In this document: in pieces, positions 1-7,438 of the stretch | Position numbering within the stretch: the stretch's first letter is position 1 | Layout: each line of letters starts with the position of its first letter | Assembly: GCA_015679605.1 (NCBI GenBank) | Contig: JAAAVE010000744.1 | Coordinates: 1 to 14,077 of the forward strand | DNA from: Podila epigama | Taxonomy: Eukaryota; Mortierellomycota; Mortierellomycetes; Mortierellales; Mortierellaceae | Direction: 5' to 3' | Length of the DNA stretch: 14,077 nucleotides | Notes under the pieces: model-generated | Told to the model about the DNA's origin: nothing | Database searches by the model: none | What the model saw: the letters and a program-made list of their open reading frames with translations, nothing else | Made by a program: the position numbers and the translations under genes

Positions 1-388
1 AAAAAAAAAAATCAAGCGTTAAACTACTACTTCAAGGGGGAGGCTGGGTGTAAAGCGCAACAAAGCGTAACTGAAAAAGAAAATCAAAATATCAGCTTAT
101 CGCCTTATTGATTGACTTTTTTATTTTTCGCACGGGTTGCGGGGTGCTGCCCGACCACATTTCTTTCGCTCCCTATTGGCTGACTGGAAGATCAGTCTAT
201 GTTGCAACAAGTGCATTTTCCTATTCCCCATCCATTGAACGGTCTTCATCAAAGGCCAGCTTACCTCACTCAACCCCCCTCCGCTTCATGCCAACAGCAC
301 AAACCATCACATCACATCATACCATACCCCAAAATACACACACATCCTTTCCAAATACAAACACCCCTTCTCACACAGCAAAAAAAAG

Positions 389-410
389 GTGTCATGACAT
401 GACATGACAC
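389..410. repeat. Inverted repeat just past the bro1 poly(A) signal
   Basis: The arms GTGTCATG (389-396) and CATGACAC (403-410) are perfect reverse complements of 8 bases, separated by 6 bases. The core is also a short tandem of the pentamer CATGA. It lies 10 bases beyond the AATAAA signal of the minus-strand bro1 gene, so it falls near the expected cleavage site. A role in 3'-end formation or as a protein-binding dyad is only a guess. Confidence 0.5.
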
Positions 411-420
411 GACTATCAAC

Positions 421-426
421 TTTATT
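421..426 (-). promoter_or_regulatory. Polyadenylation signal AATAAA of bro1
   Basis: TTTATT on the plus strand reads AATAAA on the minus strand and starts 32 bases after the bro1 stop codon (460-458). Position and sequence suit a canonical poly(A) signal and imply a short 3' UTR. Confidence 0.6.
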
Positions 427-457
427 TTCCATGGCAAAATGTATCATTTTTCTTTGC

Positions 458-581
458 CTAATCCAGCAATGAATTATGACGATTGGGTTGCGGAGCATTG
501 TATCCAACTTGGGAATACTGCTGCTGCTGCAGAGGCTGCTGTTGGATGGGCTGCTGGTACCCACCTTGGAACATTTGCGGC

Positions 582-612
<31 letters not shown>

Positions 613-3600
613 AGATGGGTTGCTGCTGCTGCTGGAACGGAGATTGACTCTGCATTGGCTGTGAAAAGTTGTTGTACACAGGTTGTTGTTGGAACTGGTT
701 AGGCGAATGCATCTGTTGAGGCTGCAACTGCTGTACCTGTTGATATTGCTGTGGCTGTTGGTATAACGGTTGCTGCTGAACAGGTTGCTGTTGAGTGGGT
801 TGCTGTTGATACAAGGGCTGCTGGAAACTCTGTTGAGACTGCAGAGGCTGTTGTTGCTGCTGCTGCTGGTAAACAGGCCGTTGCTGGAACTGTTGAGTAG
901 TCTGTTGGAAGGCCGGCTGCATGGGTTGCTGTTGGAACTGACTCTGTGGCGACATGGCCGCGAATTGAGTCTGTTGCAGCTGTTGTTGCTGAGGCAATGG
1001 TTGAATCTGAGTCTGCTGCAATGGCTGCTGCTGTTGCTGTTGCTGGTATAGAGGCTGCTGCTGCTGTTGCTGGTATGAAGCTGTAGTAGGCAATGTTTGA
1101 TAAGACTGCTGTTGCTGCACGGGTAGGAACTGTTGCATAGGGGCTTGCTGTACGTTTGGTTTCTGACCATAGCTCAGTGGCTGCTGTTGAATTGGCACTG
1201 AAGCAGGGCTAGGCAAAGTATAGCTTGTCTGGCGCTGCAGAGGCTGCTGTTGCTGTTGCTGCAGAGGTTGCTGTTGGGGTGGCTGCTGAGGGACTTGAGC
1301 AAGGGACGATGGAAGAGCAAATGGCCCAGTGTTGGGAATGACCATGGGCTGGACTTGTGGCTGCATGGGTGCAGACGAGGGCTGCCCGTAATTCAACCCT
1401 GGGGTGGATGCCGCAGGGATCGACGATGGATGAGGGGCAAACGAAGGCGCAGTGGCCGGCGTGCTCACCTGATTGTAGCTCAAGGGTGCAGATGCTGCTG
1501 GCGCCCACGAGGCCATTGGTGGCGCGGCTGGGACTGTAGGCTGGGCTCTTGGACCGCCACCCAGCTGCAAGTTAGCCATCGCATCAATAGGCAACGTGCT
1601 CGCTGAGGTGGCCGAAACACCTCCAAGCTTAGTCAACTGGTCTTTCAATGCCCTTGACTCACGCTCGGACTGAGTGCTCAACACTTGACGCTCAAGCATA
1701 TCACGCTCCTCCTTCCTCGAGCGGCAAAACTGCTCCACAGCTTTGGCCAGATCCTGAACTTGCTCATTCAACTCTTCGTAAAAACGCGCGCCCTTTCTGT
1801 AGCCATCCTTTACAGTCATGTATGAGGGTTGCGTCTTTAACAGCTGGTCCGCCAACGCTTGTCGCTTTCGCTCAGTGGTCTCCCAGACCTCTTGCAAGTT
1901 ACGGGCTTCCTGTCCATTCATGAGCTCCTTAAAATGGGTCGTCAACTCTTGCATGAGTGCCTGCTGGTGGTGAACAGTGGCCATAATCCGTGATTGGTGA
2001 GGTCCGTACTTTTCCAGTTCCTGTGCAAACAACTGTGGCTCGATGCCGGATGACTTTTTGTTCAAAATGAGCAGATTCGAGATATCGTCCTTCTGGGTCT
2101 TTGCCTTCATGTCCTCCAGTGTGTCCATACGCTCTTGCTTCAGTTTGCGCAGCTTGGCAATCACCTCCTCCACCTTGGCCACAGTCTTCAGAATTGTCTC
2201 GCTTTCTCCACTATCGTCGACATCGAGCAGGCTGCTGTCCGATTTCGTCGAGCCCTTTCTCGTCTTGCTAGCCTCAACAACTACCCTTGCAAAGAGCTGC
2301 TCAAGAGCATTACCCTCACGGCCTTCACGTAGAACCATGACATTATTGGCAATCTGGTCGAATGACCTGTACAGATTGTGGTCCGAATTAGCAGCCTTGT
2401 CGAGTGACTCGAACAGAGCCTTGGAATCAGTGCGGAAGACCTGTGTCAGAGGTCCAGAAGGCCTTTGAGTCCAAAGGTCTGCATATTTAGCCTATGCAAC
2501 AAGCATAAAGTCAATTCGATTATTGTGTTAGTACGCAGTAGATACCTACTATACGTCAAGGTGAAAAAATAGGAGCAAAGAATAAAGAAACAAACGTACC
2601 CTAAGCATCTCACATTGGCTTCGTTCTTCATCCAGTGACAAGTTGGCGTTCTCGAGAGCTTCACGGGCGCTCGACTTGGCGCGGTCAAGTTTTGAAATCA
2701 GATCAGCAATCGACTCGCCGCCCATCTCTTGACTCTGTATAAAATCTGCGCATTCCTTGACGGCATGTGTGGGTACGGCCAATGTGTCGAGTGTTGCCTG
2801 GTTGCCACCACTGGCGCCCTTTTTGAACTTTTCTAGTCCTGCAGGCAGATTCATAAACTCGAGTGCACTCGTCAATTCCTGATTGGCCGTCTCACATTTT
2901 TCCGCTTCTGCACGCACCAGCTTGGCCTTTTCTTCCGAGTACAGGCTAGATGACTCGTGCACAGACAAGGGAATGAGCCGTTGAAATGTGTCTGGTCCAA
3001 TGACCTTTTGCATTTCAGCCTGGGAGTATAGTTCTGAGATGGGGAGGGGCTTTGTCGCGTTCAACTTTTCCAGGGCTGGCAAGGCTGCTTCAGTGGGCAC
3101 TGATTCATGATAGATCATGTCATTGTCCCTTACGGCCTGCGCCTTTTTCTCTGTGATGGTCGCCTGATGGGTCTTTGTCATTTCGTGAAGAGCGCTAGCA
3201 GCGTCCTGTGTCAAAGTCACAGTAGGATGAGAGCTCTGAGTGAATCCACTGGCAAAATTCTTGGCTTGCTTCTCAGCATCCTTGATTGCTGTCTCTGCCA
3301 CCTGAGTCCTGCCGACCATCTCGCCCCATTTAGATTCTTGCTCAGCTGCGAGCGCACGGTAGTACTGTGCGACAGCTGTGAACATTTTGGCTTTGATCTA
3401 TTGTAAATTGATACGCCACCAAGGGAAAGGTTCTTGCAATGAGTCGGCCATAAAGGGTTTACGTGTGCAGTCGTGACACATACTTTCTCACAACACCAAG
3501 GGGAAAAAAACTAGATGACATTGACGTACCTGGCAAAGTGTCTGCCAATTCTTCTCAAATATACTCTTTGAGACTCCATCCGTCATGGCCTCGACTGTGG

Positions 3601-4395
3601 TTTGGTAACCCCAAGCCACCTGTGCTGCCAACTTGGAGACCAAAAGCGGCTTCTTCTTTTCGGCCAACGTCTTTTCGAAAAACACTTCTTGAGCCTGAGT
3701 CAGCATCAACGAGACAAGCATCTTGACCGTATCACGGCTTAAATCCACTGACGGCGCGTGTAAAAAGTTTTCGTTGATGTACGTGTAGATACCCGCAGCA
3801 GCTTGATAAAAGTGAAAAGCCTTTTTGACGCCTTCTGGTTCATTGATGCGATTCTGTGATGTGGCAATGGCCGAAAGTACAGAGGCAATATTGAAAATGG
3901 TGCTCGCCTTTTCAAATGCAAGCGAATACTGAGATGTGGGCCGCTGAGTGAAAGCATCATACCTGTTGATAAAATAGCGAAATAACGTTAAAAGGGATGT
4001 GCCAAGACTTTCTTTTCATACCTTTGATCAAGCAAATAAAATCGACGCGCTCAACTTGGACAGATACGTGGAACGAGAAAAAAAAATAAAATAAAAATGA
4101 TGAACACAAGAACACGTTACCACATGAAGCCAATCTTAATATGCGCCTCGTCGACAGGAAAACGCAGGTCAAGGATTTCGAGCTGGCCAAAGTAACGGTA
4201 CAGAACATCACGACCCGTGATATCGTTGCCTGCACCGCGCATATCCTGACGCAGACGGTGGATGGTCCCGGTTTCCTCAGAGTACTTTTCGGGATCGTCT
4301 TGGTATGAGGCGGCAATGTACCTCTTCAATGGAGTGACCCAGTCGACCTCGTCAGTCCTCTTGAGAGGCACTGAAATCATGGGAGATTGTGCCAT
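458..4395 (-). CDS. bro1: Bro1, ESCRT-III-associated vacuolar/endosomal sorting protein
   Basis: Bro1 proteins bind Snf7 on endosomes and recruit the deubiquitinase Doa4 during multivesicular-body sorting. Four exons on the minus strand give one frame of 1179 residues: 4395-4121, 3962-3530, 3397-2600, 2491-458. All introns are GT-AG (158, 132, 108 nt), with Trp92 split across the first. The start MAQSPMISVPLK and the motif FMWYDAF match fungal Bro1. The BRO1 domain spans about residues 5-395, with IYHESVP at 331-337 and VHESSSLYSEE at 382-392. A helical, coiled-coil-like V domain follows to about 790. The rest is disordered: Pro/Ala/Ser-rich at about 794-900, then Gln/Pro-rich to the C-terminus, with Q runs up to 10. 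I find no YPxL motif in this tail. Rim20/PalA and animal ALIX share the domain plan, but the N-terminus favours Bro1. The protein is longer than the roughly 850-1000 residues I expect for the family. Confidence 0.93.
520..1310 (-). repeat. CAG/CAA-rich tract encoding the Bro1 glutamine tail
   Basis: The plus strand is dominated by CTG and TTG triplets; on the coding strand these are CAG and CAA glutamine codons broken by CCx (Pro), CTx (Leu) and TAT/TAC (Tyr). The longest pure glutamine run (10) lies at about 580-611. CAG and CAA are mixed throughout, so no long pure CAG repeat exists. Shifted frames give spurious open frames rich in Ser/Asn, Leu or Ala on both strands. Confidence 0.85.
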
Positions 4396-4893
4396 TGCAA
4401 ATGGTGGAGAAGGAACGATGCGTTGCAGAGGGGGAATGAGTCGAGGGAAGGATGGATGGTGCTGGGACGGGAGGGAAAGAGTAGGCGTGGGAGTCGAGTC
4501 GAGTCGAGTCGAGGTGAGCAGAGTTGAAGTGAGTTGAGGTGATGAGGAATGGGTGATGGAGGAGAAAAAAAAAAAAAAAGGGAGAAAGTCGAGTCGATGC
4601 GGACAAAAGGGGTGATTTTTGTGACCGTTTGCGTATGGGTTTAAACTGGATGAAAAGAGAGAAGAGACGAGAGAAGAGAAGAAAGAGAAGAGAGGGAGAG
4701 AGACATGGTTATGTCATAAGAAAAAAAAACGAGAAAGACGATGAAGCGCGTCTATCTATCTCCTTCTCTTTCTTTTCTTTCTCTTCTTTTTCTCTTCTCT
4801 TATCTTCTCATTTCTTGTATTCACTCACTCTTCCATTCACTCTCGCACTCGTCTCACACTCTCACTCTCACTCACCTCACACTCAAAACAACC
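4396..4893. promoter_or_regulatory. Divergent promoter region between bro1 and the first DUF1769 gene
   Basis: This is a head-to-head spacer of 498 bp. It holds four tandem GAGTC copies (4491-4510), a run of 15 A (4565-4579), an almost pure purine tract (4652-4703, one C), a pure pyrimidine tract (4759-4801) and CACTC/CTCA-rich sequence up to the start codon of the DUF1769 gene. CT-rich stretches just upstream of genes are common in fungal promoters. I did not identify a convincing TATA box or a named factor site. Confidence 0.6.
4491..4513. repeat. (GAGTC)4 tandem repeat
   Basis: Four exact copies of the pentamer GAGTC are followed by a partial GAG. A related AGTCGAGTCGA stretch recurs at about 4587-4597. 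The repeat lies about 100 bp upstream of the bro1 start codon. Each junction creates a TCGA palindrome. Confidence 0.8.
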
Positions 4894-5972
4894 ATGTCCA
4901 ACTTTCGCCTCAAGGTCTCCGTTGGTCCAAGTGCCAATCCAAAGAGCCTCACTCCAATCGCTCCCAATGATGACGCGCATCCGGTGCTCATCGAATCAGA
5001 CGAATTTATCGGCCAGGTCGTGGTCAGGATCAAAGGTCTCGACAAGTCCTATGGCTACCTAGAGGGTACCAAGCAAGACAACACCGTCGCAATGCCAGAC
5101 AGTCCCTGGTTCCAAATGCCTGGTGGTGACAACAACCTCTGTTCTATACAGATTCATGGACGCTTTAAGCGATCTTGGCCCTGCGATCAAGTCGTCTTTG
5201 GCGTATGTCCTAATACACTGAATGTGCTTGTTCATGTCCAAATCATAACCATAACCATAACCATACCCAGCCTAACCACAAACCCTATCTTTTTTCACGC
5301 CTACAGAACCAATTTGAACAACCCTTGCGCCTTCCTCCCTTCTCATCGGTCGCCTTGAAGTTTGTACAGCTCATTGACCCAGGTCTCGAGGCTGATATCT
5401 ATGGCAGCCAACCCTGGGCGTTTAGTCCACTCATCGCCACAATGAACACTGTCAACATATCAACGTCATACGTCAGCGCAGCAACAGGGGTACATAGCGA
5501 TGGAATAGAAACTCACCCTGAAAAACACGAATTGCCACCTTGGCCCTCTAGCAATGGCGAACACATTCCTGAAGACACGACTCTTCTTTTCGACACCATT
5601 ACTGACCCCACTCTATCACCACCCGCAAAGAACGGAGATGACAAGAGCAAGGACAATGGCAAGGAGACTCTGGACCTCGCGCCAAAAAAAACCAAGGCAA
5701 TGAATACAACAGAACGCCGTGCCTATTTCTCCAAATCATCCAATCTGGCAAAGCACTCGTACCGGCCAGAACACGTCTACGGCTTTGACTTTTTCAACCC
5801 ATACCTCAACTTTGCAAATTTTACGCTTAAGATTCCTGGTTTTAGTGTTGACATTACGCGCTATTGGGATGGTCAACCATTGACTTATGTGATGAAATTG
5901 AAGGATACCTCTGTAGAGTTTTTGGCCATCCAGTTTGAACTTGTACCCGTCCAAGAACATCCCATCCAATAA
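4894..5972 (+). CDS. DUF1769 family protein, first tandem copy
   Basis: The product is a fungal protein of the DUF1769 family, whose biochemical role is unknown. Two exons, 4894-5202 and 5307-5972, with a 104-nt GTATGT...CAG intron in phase 0, give 324 residues. Features placing it in the family are the N-terminal LKVSVGP segment, SPWFQMPGGDNNLCSIQIHG, DQVVFG joined across the intron to NQFEQP, and PWAFSPLIATMNTV. The C-terminal beta-like segment runs FKIPGF-type to FLAIQFEL. There is no membrane segment. The start is the ATG at 4894, in ACC ATG context, and aligns with the neighbouring copy. Compared with that copy it carries a longer polar, lysine-rich linker (about residues 175-235), lacks the last intron, and has WPCDQ where the copy has WPGDQ. 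The family call comes from recalled motifs and was not searched. Confidence 0.82.
5244..5266 (+). repeat. (CATAAC)3 hexamer repeat inside the DUF1769 intron
   Basis: Three exact CATAAC copies and a partial fourth lie within the intron of the first DUF1769 gene (5203-5306). It is a short simple repeat with no assigned role. Confidence 0.75.
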
Positions 5973-6067
5973 ATGATAGAGCCATCGCCATACCTTTTAC
6001 TCTATGGTAGATTGGTAGATTCTCTCAGTGTAACTCTTTGCACAGGAGTGATTCGAAATTCAATAAA
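5968..6067 (+). promoter_or_regulatory. Two candidate polyadenylation signals of the first DUF1769 gene
   Basis: AATAAA at 5968-5973 overlaps the TAA stop codon. A second AATAAA at 6062-6067 lies about 90 bases downstream of the stop. The second is the more usual placement, so a 3' UTR of roughly 100-120 nt is likely. Confidence 0.5.
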
Positions 6068-6316
6068 CAAGTGCAAGCGACAAGTGTGACAAGAACAAGC
6101 TGGCACGCGGCAATTTTAAAAGATGAATGAAAAAAAGGGGGAGGGACCCGATTTGACGTGTGCCCGTGCAGCGACATGTTGGTCATGGATGCATTCCACC
6201 CTTCAAGTAAAAAATACCACTTCACTTCACTTTCAGTCTCTTTCTCACTTTCATTGCTCATTATCTATCACAACCCCTCTTAATACGTGAACCCCCTGTT
6301 CTTCCACATCCATCAA
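5973..6316. promoter_or_regulatory. Spacer between the two DUF1769 genes
   Basis: This 344-bp spacer contains the 3' end of the first copy and the promoter of the second. It has a purine block near 6120-6147 and a CT-rich stretch with repeated TTCAC units (about 6220-6285) before the second ATG. No gene or RNA is seen. The spacer does not visibly repeat the spacer upstream of the first copy beyond general CT richness. Confidence 0.5.
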
Positions 6317-7396
6317 ATGGCACCCATCAAAAAGCCTGGTCATAGCCTCAAGGTCTCTGTGGGACCCAATCCATCGCAATTAAACCCCATGACTATAAAT
6401 AACGATGCCAACCCTGTCTGGATTGAATCTGAAGAGTTTGTTGGCCAGGTCGTTGTCCGCATCAAGACTCAGCAGTCCCACAAAAAAGCCAATGGCGACG
6501 AAAAATCAGCTGCAGAGGACAGTCCATGGTTCGATATGCCTGGAGGAGCAAACAATATCTGCTCCATCCAGATTCTAGGTCGCTTCAAACAAGAGTGGCC
6601 AGGCGACCAAGTTGTCTTTGGTGTAAGTAAAATCATTGTTGCCACCCTAGAATCTCGCTGGTTGCTGAATGAACAATACAATACATGTCCTCAAGCAATA
6701 AAAAAAAAGATACTCTCTTTATCCTATAGGACCAATTCGACCGTCCATTAAAGGTTCCACCCCTCGCATCAACGGCCATGAAGTTCATTCATATGGTCAA
6801 CCCAGGTCTCGAAACTGATATCACATGCGCCAAGCCCTGGGCTTTCAGTCCTCTCATCGCCGCAATGAACACCGTGCACGTCTCCAAGTGGGTGAACGAG
6901 AACACTGTCAATGGCCTACCACCCTGGCCATCCAAGGCTGGGGAGCACACCTCCGAGGACACGTCTCTCTTATTCGAAATCAACAAAGCTATTCAACCCA
7001 TGAACTCTTCTCAAAGACGGTCCTATTTTACAAAGGCCTCCAACCTCCAAAGGCACATTTTTTCTCCAGACCACGTCTACAGCTTGGATTTTTTCAACCA
7101 GTTTCTGGACCTTGGTACCTTCAAGGTAAAGATTCCAGGTCTCACCATTGATCTCTCACGTCCATTGGATAACCAGGTAAGTGTTAGTCTCGTGAAAACT
7201 GTAACGCTTGCAAACTTTACACAAGGAATTGTTGTGTTTAACCCCAAGTCACTCTCTGTTTGGTCCATGCTGACCATCACAATAGCCATTGACCTTTGTC
7301 ATAAAGGCAAAGAATACATCGACCTATTTTCTTGCCATCCAATTTGAATTACAGCCGCTCCAAGATGATTCAAACAGCTTGTCTGAAGGATTATGA
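6317..7396 (+). CDS. DUF1769 family protein, second tandem copy
   Basis: This is a paralogue of the gene immediately upstream, on the same strand. Three exons, 6317-6622, 6730-7176 and 7286-7396, with GTAAGT introns of 107 and 109 nt, all phase 0, give 287 residues. It repeats the family motifs: LKVSVGP, IESEEFVGQVVVRIK, SPWFDMPGGANNICSIQI, WPGDQVVFG joined to DQFDRP, and PWAFSPLIAAMNTV. It ends with FLAIQFELQPLQ and a short tail. The first intron sits at the same place as that of the upstream copy. The second, after NQ and before PLTFV, is absent from the upstream copy. The start is the ATG at 6317; reading further upstream lacks an ATG. Its stop lies 42 bases from the stop of the convergent cysteine-synthase gene. 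Function is unknown. Confidence 0.82.
7177..7285 (+). other. Intron present in only one DUF1769 copy
   Basis: The 109-nt GTAAGT...ATAG intron interrupts the second copy between the Gln of LDNQ and the Pro of PLTFV. In the first copy the equivalent DGQ-PLTYV codons (about 5870-5886) are continuous. The flanking exon bases are nearly identical (CCATTGAC follows the junction in both), so the presence/absence position is exact. Confidence 0.85.
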
Positions 7397-7438
7397 GAGT
7401 ATAATGTGATAATGGGAATGCACATGTAATGTCGTGTT

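Larger units (their letters stand above)
1..457. other. Intergenic region beyond the 3' end of bro1
   Basis: No convincing gene is seen here. The stretch opens with a run of 11 A at the window edge. It contains an inverted CCAAT pentamer (ATTGG, about 175-179), a C/A-rich stretch around 255-380, an inverted repeat at 389-410 and the polyadenylation signal of bro1 at 421-426. The open frames here are short, of low complexity or lack ATG starts, and resemble no family I know. Part of it may be the promoter of a gene further left, which cannot be judged from this window. Confidence 0.6.

Noticed and set aside
108-407. 99-codon plus-strand frame near the left edge
   Set aside because: It begins with a non-ATG codon, is of low complexity, has no recognisable motif, and runs over the inverted repeat near the bro1 3' end.
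307-1170. Long minus-strand open frame rich in Ser and Asn overlapping the Bro1 tail
   Set aside because: It is the CAG repeat read one base out of frame (AGC and AAC codons). It has no domain, and the true frame continues without break from exon 4 of bro1.
439-1606. Plus-strand open frames rich in Ala or Leu opposite the Bro1 tail
   Set aside because: GCT and CTG triplets opposite CAG codons give long open frames by chance. No known motif or family resemblance was seen.
2446-2688. 80-codon minus-strand frame across the third bro1 intron
   Set aside because: It reads through a well-supported GTACGT...ATAG intron in the wrong frame; splicing restores the Bro1 frame exactly (MLR joined to AKYADLW).
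4741-4893. In-frame upstream ATG that would give the first DUF1769 protein a signal-peptide-like hydrophobic leader
   Set aside because: The leader is simply the CT-rich promoter tract translated (Ser, Leu, Phe). The second copy starts at the equivalent of the 4894 ATG, and no other family feature suggests secretion.
5244-5280. Telomere-like CCATAACCATAACC and CCTAACC sequence
   Set aside because: The unit is CATAAC rather than CCCTAA, only three copies occur, and it lies within an intron of an intact gene.
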